The translations under genes and the position numbers were made by a program. Source: Candidatus Caccoplasma merdipullorum (GTDB lineage: Bacteria; Bacteroidota; Bacteroidia; Bacteroidales; G3-4614). Taken from it: a stretch of DNA of 54,178 nt. The notes beneath the pieces are model-generated. The model saw only the letters and a list, made by a program, of their open reading frames with translations. It did no database searches and was not told the origin of the DNA. The stretch covers positions 1 to 54,178 of the forward strand of contig JADIMW010000078.1 of assembly GCA_017694415.1 (NCBI GenBank), given 5' to 3'. Below, one piece after another: positions 19,712 to 29,612 of the stretch (positions are counted from its first letter, which is position 1; every line of letters begins with the position of its first letter).

Positions 19712-21268
19712 CTAATCCTCGAAAATAAAATCCTTTCCCGCAAGCGGCAGCAGCCTGAAAAGGCCGTAAGGCGTTATCCCCCCGTCGCCGCTGCCGGGAG
19801 TAAACGAAACACGTCCGCCCGAAATGACATAGCTGCCGCAATTACCGTCTATAATATCGTCATGCAGCACTATTTCAGTTTCGGTATCTGGAAAATACCC
19901 CACATACCTTTGCAGGTACTCTTTAGCATTTACAACCCTGAATACCGTCTCATTCTCCTCATTGCCCTCCCACCAGATAAACGGGTATGCCACTGAAATC
20001 ACCCCCGTTTCCGAAACCTCGCCGGCACAGGCAAACCCCAGCGACGAAGCCAGATTCTTCAGCCGGTTGCAGTTTATCCTCGACATTACTACCGCCTCAC
20101 CCGCATCGAACATCTTCAACAATGCCCGTTTTACCATGCCGATACCGAGACCGCGCTTCTTGAACTGCGGCATTACCGTAACGGCGCAGATATACGGGAT
20201 AGAGCCGTATTCATACTTTAAACGATGTATGAAAATTGCAGCAGCCGGAATCTCCCCCTCATTTAAAATAAAGACGTTCTCCTTTTCGTAGAAAGCCGAT
20301 ATGTAAGAGGCGATATTCGACGCGTCCGCATTGAAGCCGTTTTCGAGAAAACGCCATATCGTCATTTCCGTACTGTCGCGTTCTATTGCATAAAACTTCT
20401 TATAAAGCTCTTCGGGGTGATACGACAGTTTAGAGCCCCTCAACCCTTTCAGTCCGAGGTCCTCCTCGCGGTTTATATGCCGATATTTCTCCGGGAGAGA
20501 ATTGACAAAAAGACGGTTAATCATCGGAAATGCACTTTCAAATTCCGTATCAGCCTTTTCGATATGTATGCAGAAAGTCTCCTCGTTAATCGGCGACCCG
20601 TAAGTAAAGGCAATCATCCTGCCGTTTACATACAAAGCCCCTCCACGAAGCCCGAGAGCATCGAAGTTTTCCATGCCCGTACGTATAACGTTCTCTTCCA
20701 CCTCCAACGAACGGTTGTCCGAATTTTTCCCCTCGCGCCATTTGTGCAACAGGGAAAAAACCTCTTCCCCGTGTGCAGGAGTCAAAGCCTCGTAACGATA
20801 TTCATATTCGCGCATGAACTGATTTATGTGATTCCGTTTCGGTTGCAGCTTCTTTCCGCTTAACGTCCGCAGCGATTCGGCAGGATAGATATAATCGAAA
20901 AAATCCCTGTTCTCGAAAACAAAAAGCTCTTTGTCGAGATGCATACCCGACAGCCTTTCGGCAAACCCCTGCGAAAGGCTTTGCAGTCTCAGCGGCTCAC
21001 CGGCCGCCGCCGCATCGTCGGCAAGCAATCTTACTGCATGTTCAATATCCCCTTCGCCGAGAGGTTCGAAATAGCCGGTTTTCCTGCGTCCGTCAATCTT
21101 TATGCGCATCAGCAGAAAACCGTCCGATTCGCAAATCTCGTTACGGTAAAACGATGCCCAGCAGAAGACATTGGCAAAAGCCATATCGCAGTTCCTTCCG
21201 CCATACAGGTAAGAATATTTTTCAAAAAGAGGTTTATCCGCAACAGTAACAGGCCTGAAGTCGAGCAT
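19712..21268 (-). CDS. DUF2156 (phosphatidylglycerol lysyltransferase-like) domain fused to a C-terminal GNAT domain
   Basis: MLDFRPVTVADKPLFEKYSYLYGGRNCDMAFANVFCW...KRNHINQFMREY...; C-terminal AVTVMPQFKKRGLGIGMVKRAL GNAT motif. Confidence 0.82.
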   Translation of the reverse strand: MLDFRPVTVADKPLFEKYSYLYGGRNCDMAFANVFCWASFYRNEICESDGFLLMRIKIDGRRKTGYFEPLGEGDIEHAVRLLADDAAAAGEPLRLQSLSQGFAERLSGMHLDKELFVFENRDFFDYIYPAESLRTLSGKKLQPKRNHINQFMREYEYRYEALTPAHGEEVFSLLHKWREGKNSDNRSLEVEENVIRTGMENFDALGLRGGALYVNGRMIAFTYGSPINEETFCIHIEKADTEFESAFPMINRLFVNSLPEKYRHINREEDLGLKGLRGSKLSYHPEELYKKFYAIERDSTEMTIWRFLENGFNADASNIASYISAFYEKENVFILNEGEIPAAAIFIHRLKYEYGSIPYICAVTVMPQFKKRGLGIGMVKRALLKMFDAGEAVVMSRINCNRLKNLASSLGFACAGEVSETGVISVAYPFIWWEGNEENETVFRVVNAKEYLQRYVGYFPDTETEIVLHDDIIDGNCGSYVISGGRVSFTPGSGDGGITPYGLFRLLPLAGKDFIFED

Positions 21269-21505
21269 ACGGTAAAAAAGTTAGTTCCCGAATACAAACA
21301 TAACTAAATAACTCCGCACCCAAAAGAGAAAAGTAATATAACTTGTGAAACAACGATTGGTATGTAAAGAAAGCTGAACCCTTATCCTCCACTTATCGTT
21401 AAAATACGTAAGCAATTTACAGCAAGTGTTTTGCCGTAAGTTATAAGAAATAAGAAAAAATGTTATTTTTTTGCAGCAGACAGGCTAAGACCCGTCAAAT
21501 ATGTA

Positions 21506-21697
21506 TCTCTTCATAAGAGATATACATCACACATACATAAGTTAATAATAAAGGGTTTATATACTTGCTATCGAGAACGCGACTAATAACGCTTCACGCG
21601 TTTTAGCATTTCATCGGAATTTTATTTTCTAAAAGTTTGTTATTATTAATGTTTTATATATCTTCGTAGCGTGATATATGTATCTCTTATGAAGAGA
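21506..21697. repeat. Pair of near-palindromic 17-bp elements in inverted orientation
   Basis: tctcttcataagagata (21506..21522) and tatctcttatgaagaga (21681..21697) are reverse complements. Confidence 0.8.
21636..21666 (+). promoter_or_regulatory. Promoter for the outer-membrane barrel gene (TTTG-N19-TATCTTCG)
   Basis: TTTG at 21636..21639, 19-nt spacer, TATCTTCG at 21659..21666; close to the Bacteroidota consensus. Confidence 0.5.
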
Positions 21698-21828
21698 CAC
21701 GTTAATGGAACGGGACGGTACGAAGGATATGATGAGATTTTCAGTGTAGTAGCAATAAGCTAAAAAGTAGTGGAATAGAGGTGCTTAGGAAGCTGTACGA
21801 TAATAATATAAACATAAATTAAAGAACT

Positions 21829-22668
21829 ATGAAGAAAACTATTTTAGCGATTTTTGTCGCTGCCATAACAATGCCTGTTATGGCGCAATTGAACGACATT
21901 AATGAGAAGAAATTCTCTGTAGGAGTTCGCACAGGGGTAACGATAGGAGGATTGACAGGAGTTGCCGACATGTTGAATTACGACCCGTCAGGAATAGCAC
22001 CTGTAAATCCTTATGATTCAAAAGCCGGAGCGGGAATAAGTTTGGGCGTAGTGTTCAACACCCGCATAAACGACTGGTTTTATATACAGCCGGGTTTGGA
22101 GTATGCAATGCTTTCAAGCAAGGCAAAAATGGAGTTGCCGGCCAAAGATCTCGACGGTACGGGATTATCCGAAGATAAATATTCTACTGTTGTAAGAGGA
22201 CACTACCTTAGAATACCTATTCTCGCCTCTTTCCGAATCAATTTCGATAAATGCCAGCTTCAGGTAAATACAGGACCTTATCTGGCGGTAGCACTTGCAG
22301 CAAGACAGATAGATTCACGTGCATTTACTTATGCTGCAGACCAAGGAGCATATTCAGGGATGACGTTTAAGGAAAAGACCATAACAGACCCCTTGGCTAC
22401 ACAATATAACATGGTTTACGACAATACGGGGAATTTAACCGAAATTGATGAATACAGCGTATACAATCGTTTCGATGTAGGATGGGATATCGGTATCGCT
22501 TTGAATTACAAAAATATCGTATTCGGAGCCAAATATAACGTAGGATTCGTGAACATGCTTAATGAAGAGATGTTCAATATTGTAAACGCATCAGATCCCG
22601 GAGATGTTAAATTCGACAAGACAATGCGCAACTCGTCATTCTCCTTATCGATAGGATACGACTTCTAA
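21829..22668 (+). CDS. Outer membrane beta-barrel protein (PorT-like family)
   Basis: Signal peptide MKKTILAIFVAAITMPVMA; GVRTGVTIGG..., WFYIQPGLEYAMLSSKAKM, LRIPILASFRIN typical of outer-membrane beta-barrel domain proteins. Confidence 0.85.
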   Translation: MKKTILAIFVAAITMPVMAQLNDINEKKFSVGVRTGVTIGGLTGVADMLNYDPSGIAPVNPYDSKAGAGISLGVVFNTRINDWFYIQPGLEYAMLSSKAKMELPAKDLDGTGLSEDKYSTVVRGHYLRIPILASFRINFDKCQLQVNTGPYLAVALAARQIDSRAFTYAADQGAYSGMTFKEKTITDPLATQYNMVYDNTGNLTEIDEYSVYNRFDVGWDIGIALNYKNIVFGAKYNVGFVNMLNEEMFNIVNASDPGDVKFDKTMRNSSFSLSIGYDF

Positions 22669-22753
22669 CAAACAGCTTTTTTATGCTTTCCCACTTGCCC
22701 TATTCGTACAGTTAAACCAAAAAGCAAGAGGACAAGTATTAAAATACATGATA

Positions 22754-22789
22754 AAGGCGGTGCAGTGAAGATTCTTCCTGCGCCGCCTT
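22754..22789 (+). terminator. Rho-independent terminator
   Basis: aaggcggtgcagtgaag-attc-ttcctgcgccgcctt followed by cttatta. Confidence 0.75.
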
Positions 22790-22931
22790 CTTATTATATA
22801 TATCCAAATCACAGTTGCCCGTTCACCATATTCCCCGAATATGGCGGGTAATACGTAACCCCGTATTTACGAACCCTATATAACTCAACTTGGCATTTCC
22901 CGTAAATATACAGGAGAAAAACCGATACCCC

Positions 22932-24251
22932 TTATAATTTGCAGTTCAGCGAGTCGGGCACCTGTTTCCCCGCCGTAATGTAAGCCGCGGCAAGATAATC
23001 AATACCCGAAGCGTTTTGGTACAGCCTCAGTTTGAACAGTGCGGCCGATGAAAAGACCCTTTCGATAATCTCCGACTTTATAGCCTCGTACTCTTTCCAA
23101 ATCTTGTCGGCCGAAAAACAGTATATCTCCAGCGGTACGCCGTTGTCGGTAGGTTGCAGCAGCCGTGTCATTACCATAAGTTCGCGGCTTATATAAGGAT
23201 TGCCGATAAGGTAAAGCGAAAGATAAGCCCTGAACATGCCCAGATTCGTCGCCGTAGAACCGAATACCCCTTCCGAGCCCCACCCCTCCATGCCGAAGTC
23301 GGGTTTGGCGGGCGACAATCCGTTTTTCTCGATAAACCCTTTCAGTAACTCCAGATTCCCAATCGAAGCAAACAGGTCGGGACTCATCGTTACTATCGAG
23401 TCGGTATCCACATCTACGCTGAACTTTATCCTGCGTCCTCCCGATTCCTCCATTCCGCGCCAGTTCTGTACAGGTTGCGAAATAAGCCAGTAGGGAGGGA
23501 GAGTGAGAATGGTATTGTCGAAGTTCCGCACCTTTACCGTGTTGAGGGTAATATCCAGAACGTGTCCGTTTATCGTACCGTCGGCGGTATTAATCCAGTC
23601 CCCCTTCCTTATCATGTCGTTCTGCGACAACTGCACCCCCGATACGAACCCTATTATACTGTCTTTGAAAACGAGCATCAGCACCGCCGCAAAAGCCCCC
23701 AACCCCGTAATAAGCTTCATCGGCGACTTATCCAAAATAATCGCCACGATAATTATCGCGCCTATACCCGCCACAATGCCGCGGACAAGTTGTAAAATCC
23801 CGTGCAGAGGACGTGTTCGGTTGGCCTCGCTTACCGACAGTATTCTCCATAGGGCAGAAATAAAGAAGTTGGCATAAACCAGAACGGAAATTACGAAATA
23901 GAGCCAGCAGGCTCTTTCCACGTTATCGATAAACCTCGGATATTCTCCGTAAGCCAGCGGAATAAGGGTTATCATTATAAGAGGTGGCAGAACGTATGTG
24001 GCGCGGGCAAAAACTTTTCGGCCAATAAGTTCCTTTATTGTTTCGTTCCCGTGATTCCTTGCGTACGAGACCAAGATGCGGTGAACAATAAGGCGCAATA
24101 CAAAAGCTACGGCGAAGGCAAGCAGGATAATGACGATTACATAAATCCACCCCTCCATTTTATCGGCCTTTTCAGCCTCCACGCCCATATTGTCGAGCAG
24201 CGTTCCGATATAGAAAACAAGTTTTTTTGCAAGTGGATGAGTAACTTCCAT
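22932..24251 (-). CDS. MscS-like mechanosensitive ion channel
   Basis: LITGLGAFAAVLMLVFKDSIIGFVSGVQLSQNDMIRKGDWI and NTVKVRNFDNTILTLPPYWLISQPVQNW MscS motifs. Confidence 0.92.
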   Translation of the reverse strand: MEVTHPLAKKLVFYIGTLLDNMGVEAEKADKMEGWIYVIVIILLAFAVAFVLRLIVHRILVSYARNHGNETIKELIGRKVFARATYVLPPLIMITLIPLAYGEYPRFIDNVERACWLYFVISVLVYANFFISALWRILSVSEANRTRPLHGILQLVRGIVAGIGAIIIVAIILDKSPMKLITGLGAFAAVLMLVFKDSIIGFVSGVQLSQNDMIRKGDWINTADGTINGHVLDITLNTVKVRNFDNTILTLPPYWLISQPVQNWRGMEESGGRRIKFSVDVDTDSIVTMSPDLFASIGNLELLKGFIEKNGLSPAKPDFGMEGWGSEGVFGSTATNLGMFRAYLSLYLIGNPYISRELMVMTRLLQPTDNGVPLEIYCFSADKIWKEYEAIKSEIIERVFSSAALFKLRLYQNASGIDYLAAAYITAGKQVPDSLNCKL

Positions 24252-24433
24252 ACGTTTTTTTACAGAAAAACAGTTTTGGTTGCCGCACTGTTCAACTCAT
24301 AGGCGAAGGCATAACCGGATAATACGAATCCATTACTGCATGAAAATCAAAATCCGCAAAAACGAATCAAGCCGTTGCGTTAAACGCATGCAGTCGCTTT
24401 CCGTTTCCAATTATTTCGCAAAAGACAAAAAAA

Positions 24434-24462
24434 ACAGGATATGCGATTTTCGCATATCCTGT
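24434..24462 (-). terminator. Rho-independent terminator downstream of the ferredoxin gene
   Basis: Minus strand acaggatatgcgaaaatcgcatatcctgt followed by TTTTTTTTGTC. Confidence 0.85.
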
Positions 24463-24496
24463 ATCTGTTCTGGTCGGTAAAGACCGTTTACGGAGG

Positions 24497-24664
24497 TTAT
24501 CCCTCGATGATTGCACCTGTGGGGCAAGCAGCGGCGCAACTTCCGCAGCTAATGCATTTGTCAGCATCTATTTTGTAGATGTCGCCTTCAGATATAGCCT
24601 CTACGGGGCACTCTCCTGCGCATGTTCCACATGCAACGCAGTCTTCAGTTATTACGTAAGCCAT
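24497..24664 (-). CDS. 2[4Fe-4S] ferredoxin (55 aa), absent from the ORF track
   Basis: Minus-strand translation MAYVITEDCVACGTCAGECPVEAISEGDIYKIDADKCISCGSCAAACPTGAIIEG*; two CxxCxxCxxxCP clusters. Confidence 0.95.
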   Translation of the reverse strand: MAYVITEDCVACGTCAGECPVEAISEGDIYKIDADKCISCGSCAAACPTGAIIEG

Positions 24665-24744
24665 TTGTATAAAATTTAAATTAGTACTAATACGGGAGCA
24701 AAGTTACGTATTTGCTCACAAAATACAAACGAAAATAAATTATT

Positions 24745-25230
24745 CTATCTAATTTTTGCTGCAAGTACCGCCATTTTGATAGCCGTAACGGCAGCTTCGT
24801 CCCCTTTGTTGCCGAGAATTCCGCCGGCGCGGTCGTGAGCCTGTTTCATGTCGTCGGTTGTGAGAACGCCGAAAATTACCGGTATGTCTATCGTCGCGTT
24901 CAAAGCAGACACACCGTAGGTAACCCCTTGACAAACGTATTCGAAATGCGGAGTTCCGCCGCGTACCACGCTTCCGAGCACAATAACAGCATCGGGTCTG
25001 TAATGAAGGGCAGCCCTGCGCGCTCCGTAGGTAAGTTCGAATGTTCCCGGAACATGTTCTACAAAGATGTTTTCGGGCTTGACACCGTTCTCGACGAGGG
25101 TATTGTAAGCCCCCTTAAGCAGGTTCTCGGTAATTTCGGAATTCCATTCCGAGCATATTATCGCAATTCTCAGACAAGAAGCATCGGGCAGCGAGTTCTT
25201 GTCGTAACTTGAAAGGTTGGTAGTTGCCAT
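24745..25230 (-). CDS. ribH: 6,7-dimethyl-8-ribityllumazine synthase
   Basis: [64 protein letters not shown]. Confidence 0.96.
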   Translation of the reverse strand: MATTNLSSYDKNSLPDASCLRIAIICSEWNSEITENLLKGAYNTLVENGVKPENIFVEHVPGTFELTYGARRAALHYRPDAVIVLGSVVRGGTPHFEYVCQGVTYGVSALNATIDIPVIFGVLTTDDMKQAHDRAGGILGNKGDEAAVTAIKMAVLAAKIR

Positions 25231-25322
25231 TGTGTCGTATCTTATCTGTTAAATTTAAGGCTTCACGCCTCTCTTTCGACAGGGGGAAGCCTTTAAAAAG
25301 TTGTTTGTATGGAGAACTTCTG

Positions 25323-26021
25323 CTATTTCCCGGACAGAAGTTTTGCTCTTTCGATATATTTGTCTATGTCCCGACCTACGTACGAGTTCGAATAATCATC
25401 CTTAATCTCCTCATAGAACTTGATGGCCTTTGCATAGTCCCCTTTCTTTTCGGCCACTACGGCAGCCTTTTTGAGGAAAATCGGCGAAGTCAGTTCGTTG
25501 TCGGCCTTATCGGCAGCTTTCACGAAGTTCTTTATAGCCAAATCATATTCGCCCATATTTGCATAGCAGTTGCCAATCATACCGGTAATGTTCGTTGCGA
25601 ATATGTCATCATCGCCGTCGTATTTCTTGAAATATTCGAGAGCCTCTTCGTTATTGCCGAGGTTATAGCAGCAAATACCGGCATAGGCCTTTGCCAGATT
25701 CCCGGCAGTAGTATTCGAATATTTGTCCGCGATAGCCTTGAATCCGAGGTAATCGCCGCCGTCGCCGTTGAGAGCGAGGTTGAAAGAATCCCTCTCGAGG
25801 TAAATCTCCCCTTTGTACATTTCTGCGCGAGCCTGTTCGCCGCGGGGTTCAAGATAGAAGTGCCGCAGAGCAAGATACCCCGCAACCACTGCTATTATTA
25901 CAACTATGGCGGTAATTATCCATTTCTGGTTATCCTCTATCCATTGTTCAGTAACAGAGAGGACATTGTTCATTTTATCCACCTCATCCTGCTGCTGTGC
26001 TTTATTCTCGTTTTTAGCCAT
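25323..26021 (-). CDS. Membrane-anchored TPR protein (YfgM-like)
   Basis: Single TM segment WIITAIVVIIAVVAGYLALR then TPR-like repeats (AKAYAGICCYNLGNNEEALEYFKKY). Confidence 0.85.
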   Translation of the reverse strand: MAKNENKAQQQDEVDKMNNVLSVTEQWIEDNQKWIITAIVVIIAVVAGYLALRHFYLEPRGEQARAEMYKGEIYLERDSFNLALNGDGGDYLGFKAIADKYSNTTAGNLAKAYAGICCYNLGNNEEALEYFKKYDGDDDIFATNITGMIGNCYANMGEYDLAIKNFVKAADKADNELTSPIFLKKAAVVAEKKGDYAKAIKFYEEIKDDYSNSYVGRDIDKYIERAKLLSGK

Positions 26022-26272
26022 TTTATATTTGTATTAATTGATTTCTTCCCAATTAGAGGCCACAAAATTAATCTATTTGCGGATATTTATAAAATTTCGA
26101 CGCTTAAAAATTGCATGTAAACCTCTATTTTCGGGAAAGTTTGCTGTTTTTCTCGCAGAATCATGCATACGTACGGACAAGAGTTTTGGGTTTTCGGCGG
26201 CAAAACAAGCATGCAGCCGTTTATCCTGCTCAGTTTAACGCCGTTTTACGGAGCATTACGTATCCGCCCGAT

Positions 26273-27466
26273 TCATCTCAATTTGTTGGCTGAGAAATGC
26301 GGAGCAGTAACCTTGCGGAAAAAGACAAGTCCCGCAGCCACGAGAACAACGGCGAAAATATAAGCAGCCGTATAACTCTCCACATCGGCGATAGCGCCGC
26401 CGATTACCACACCGAGGCCGACCCCCACATCCCACGAAGTCAGGTACGTTGAGTTTGCCGTACCCCGTTGGTCGTGCCGGGCAAGATTTATAAACATCGT
26501 CTGCATCGGCGGACAAATCATCCCGTACGAGTATCCGAGAACAAAAGCCGATGCGAAGAAAGCAACCGGAACCTTGATGAAAATAAACATCCCGTAACCG
26601 ACGAACAGCAGCAATATGCCGCACGTAATCAGTTTTATCAGAAGTCCGTTCCGCAGCGGTTTGCCGGTAGTTATGCGAGCCCCTATCAACCCGGCCGCCA
26701 TAAGCATGAAAAATCCGCCGGTGCTCTCGTCTATACCTACCTCGTCGCGGGCATAAACGGCAAGATAAGTCGAAAGAATCCCGTAGCTGAACGAAAGCAG
26801 GGCAAGCGTCAGACTCTCGCGTTTCCCTTTAAGAAGGAAGAAGCGGTCGAGCGATACAGGCATACGCTCCTTCGGCTTTGCCTTAGCCTCCCTGTGCCGG
26901 TCGGGCATTTTAACCGTAGATACGAGTATGAACCCAATAACACATGCAGCGAACGCACACAGGAAAAGAGCGTTGTACGAGCCGAAAACATGCAGTACCG
27001 TAAACGATATTGTAGGGCCGAGAGCCATTCCGAGATTATTGCTTATTCCGTAGTACCCAATCCCCTCGTTACGTCTTGTAGGAGCAAGTACATCTATCGC
27101 CACCGTACTGTTCGCTACCGTTATGACGCCGAAGACAAAACCGTGCAGGGCACGGGTAACGGCAAACAGCACAATCCCGCCCGGCAGCAGGTACATGCAG
27201 AAAAGAAGAGTAAACGCCGCATAAAAAAGCATCTGCATAGGGTGGCGCGGCAGAGTGTCGATAAGGAATCCGGCGAACGGGCGGACAATAAGAGCCGTTA
27301 TCGTATAAAGCGACAGCACGACACCAATTTCGGTGTGTGAGGCGTTGAACTCGTTCTGCATATAAATAGGCAAAACGGGCAGCAACGTGAAAAATGCGAA
27401 AAACAGAAGGAAGTTTCCCCCTAAAACCGCCAGAAAATTACTGTTCAGAAGTTTCTCCTTAACCAC
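26273..27466 (-). CDS. MFS transporter
   Basis: 12-TM pattern with ALIVRPFAGFLIDTLPRHPMQ and APTRRNEGIGYYGISNNLG motifs. Confidence 0.88.
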   Translation of the reverse strand: MVKEKLLNSNFLAVLGGNFLLFFAFFTLLPVLPIYMQNEFNASHTEIGVVLSLYTITALIVRPFAGFLIDTLPRHPMQMLFYAAFTLLFCMYLLPGGIVLFAVTRALHGFVFGVITVANSTVAIDVLAPTRRNEGIGYYGISNNLGMALGPTISFTVLHVFGSYNALFLCAFAACVIGFILVSTVKMPDRHREAKAKPKERMPVSLDRFFLLKGKRESLTLALLSFSYGILSTYLAVYARDEVGIDESTGGFFMLMAAGLIGARITTGKPLRNGLLIKLITCGILLLFVGYGMFIFIKVPVAFFASAFVLGYSYGMICPPMQTMFINLARHDQRGTANSTYLTSWDVGVGLGVVIGGAIADVESYTAAYIFAVVLVAAGLVFFRKVTAPHFSANKLR

Positions 27467-27508
27467 GGTACGACATTCAATAACGACAATACTGCAAATG
27501 TAGCAATA

Positions 27509-28135
27509 TTAAATTTCAACAGGCTCCTTTTTCAGCAGAAACATCGATTCGGGACCCATGTTGAACAGCAAATCCAGAATCGACAAATCGGCGATAAACC
27601 CGTTGCGCTGCTCAAACACCTGATAATATCGGAGCAGGTTCTCCTTTTCGGGCGACACCCGTTTAGGGTGTATGGCTTCGCGCAGATCGTTCGCCCCCGT
27701 TACATCATCCACATACGAAACGCTGTATCGCACGTCGCATTCAAGACCCAAAAGACGGCAAACCGTTTCGCGCAGCGCCTCGTTGAAATCGAACAAGAAC
27801 CTGTATTTAAAAGGATTTTCGAAAAAAGGACGAATATCGTCGCAGTAGTACATGAAAAACGGCGACGAGTTGTAAGCCGACGTAATGGCCGTCCAATGCA
27901 GATGTGCCCAGTTCCCGTGGTCGCACAACAACATGTCGCGCGTCGGCACATTTCCCGCATGAGGTTTCTCCACCGGAACCGACAGAGTCATCACACCCGC
28001 TTCCGTGGCGATGCGGCATCTGTTCCTGTAGCTCTGTTTAAGATAATTGCAATACCCGTCGATAATGACGCTGTTGTTGTACAGCCGTCGGTAATACGAT
28101 ACCGGAGCCAGATATGCCGAAGACAAGATGTCCAT
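27509..28135 (-). CDS. WbqC family protein
   Basis: SAYLAPVSYYRRLYNNSVIIDGYCNYLKQSYRNRCRIATEAGVMTLSVPVEK ... HWTAITSAYNSSPFFMYYCDDI. Confidence 0.85.
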   Translation of the reverse strand: MDILSSAYLAPVSYYRRLYNNSVIIDGYCNYLKQSYRNRCRIATEAGVMTLSVPVEKPHAGNVPTRDMLLCDHGNWAHLHWTAITSAYNSSPFFMYYCDDIRPFFENPFKYRFLFDFNEALRETVCRLLGLECDVRYSVSYVDDVTGANDLREAIHPKRVSPEKENLLRYYQVFEQRNGFIADLSILDLLFNMGPESMFLLKKEPVEI

Positions 28136-28148
28136 TTCCCTCCCGAAG

Positions 28149-29588
28149 TTATTTTACCAGCGATTCCACCGAACGGAATACGCGGTCGAAACGGATGTGG
28201 CCGTCGAACCACCCCTTGTCCGGGTCGAGCGACAACCATACGAAAATAGGCTTTCCGACGATATGGTCTTCCGGGACAAGCCCCCAGTATCGGCTGTCGG
28301 CCGAATTGTCGCGGTTATCCCCCATCATGAAGAAGTAGTCCATTTTAAAAGTATAACTCGTTGCTTCCTTGCCGTTTATAAAGAATTTCCCGTCGGACAA
28401 GCAGGCTTCATTCCCCTCATAATTCCTTATAGCCCGTTCGTAAACCTTCCAGTTCTCGGGAGTAAGGACAATGGTATCCCCCTTCCGCGGGATATAGAGC
28501 GGTCCGAAGTTGTCGCGCGACCATCCGAATCCCGAGCCGAGAGGGAAGACCTCCCCGCCGAACGCGCCGCCCGGTTCTTGAACCACTTTCGTAACAACCG
28601 GCATAGAAGCAAGCCGCTTTAGCCCCTTTTCGGTAAGAGGTAAGCGGTAGGCGGTGTTGAACCGTCCGTTTGCGTTCCGTTCAAACCCCAGATAAGAAAG
28701 AATATCGTAATATCTGTAATCGTTCGGGATAAGCGTCCTGTCCTCGACCGAAACCCCCAATTCCTCGAACTGGGCGTTTGAAAGCCTCGCTTCGGGGCTC
28801 GACAGCATTACATAATAGTTGAACTGCAAATTCGACGGGTTTTCCGCAGCCACCGAATCGATATAAATCTGATTATCCCTTATTTCAAACAAGTCGCCGG
28901 GCATACCCACGCATCTTTTCACATAATTCTCCCTTCTGTCCACCGGGCGATAAACAATGTCGCCGTAAACAGCCTTGTTGTTCCGCACCCTGTCGGCACC
29001 CTCCATATAGCAAAGAGTATAATAGTCGGGGTTTGAAATGCGGGTCGGTACGCTGTCGCCCGTAGGGAAGTTGAACACCACAATATCGTTTCGCCGTACC
29101 GTTCCGAGCCCCTTCAGCCTGCGGTATGCTATTTGCGGCTTCTCGAAATACGACTTGCAGTTGAAAACAGGCAGAGTATGTTGTGCAAGCGGAAAAGAGA
29201 GCGGCGTCATAGGTACGCGCGGCCCGTAACTCACTTTGCTGACGAAAAGATAATCCCCCACCAACAGCGACTTTTCAAGCGATGAAGTCGGAATCTTGTA
29301 GTTCTGGAACAGAAAGTTGTTAATCAGATAAACAGCTACAAGAGCGTACAATATAGCATCCACCCATTCCAGAGCCTTGTTAAGAGTCGGATTCTTGGTC
29401 TTTTTCCAGCATCCCCACGGGATATATTTGGTAAGGTAAATATCCACGAGAAGAATCAGCCCGAACAGCAGATAATAGTTGCCGAGCCATACGGTAAAAG
29501 CTATATAAAGAGCCGTGGCAAAGCCGAATCTTATCCAGCGGGTAACCTTTATCCCGGCAAAAGGATTTTTTCGTCTGCAGTTATCCAT
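28149..29588 (-). CDS. lepB: Signal peptidase I
   Basis: KIPTSSLEKSLLVGDYLFVSKVSYGPRVPMTPLSFP and YFFMMGDNRDNSADSRYWGLVPEDHIVGK. Confidence 0.95.
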   Translation of the reverse strand: MDNCRRKNPFAGIKVTRWIRFGFATALYIAFTVWLGNYYLLFGLILLVDIYLTKYIPWGCWKKTKNPTLNKALEWVDAILYALVAVYLINNFLFQNYKIPTSSLEKSLLVGDYLFVSKVSYGPRVPMTPLSFPLAQHTLPVFNCKSYFEKPQIAYRRLKGLGTVRRNDIVVFNFPTGDSVPTRISNPDYYTLCYMEGADRVRNNKAVYGDIVYRPVDRRENYVKRCVGMPGDLFEIRDNQIYIDSVAAENPSNLQFNYYVMLSSPEARLSNAQFEELGVSVEDRTLIPNDYRYYDILSYLGFERNANGRFNTAYRLPLTEKGLKRLASMPVVTKVVQEPGGAFGGEVFPLGSGFGWSRDNFGPLYIPRKGDTIVLTPENWKVYERAIRNYEGNEACLSDGKFFINGKEATSYTFKMDYFFMMGDNRDNSADSRYWGLVPEDHIVGKPIFVWLSLDPDKGWFDGHIRFDRVFRSVESLVK

Positions 29589-29612
29589 AATACGATTCCA
29601 AATTTAAGGAAC

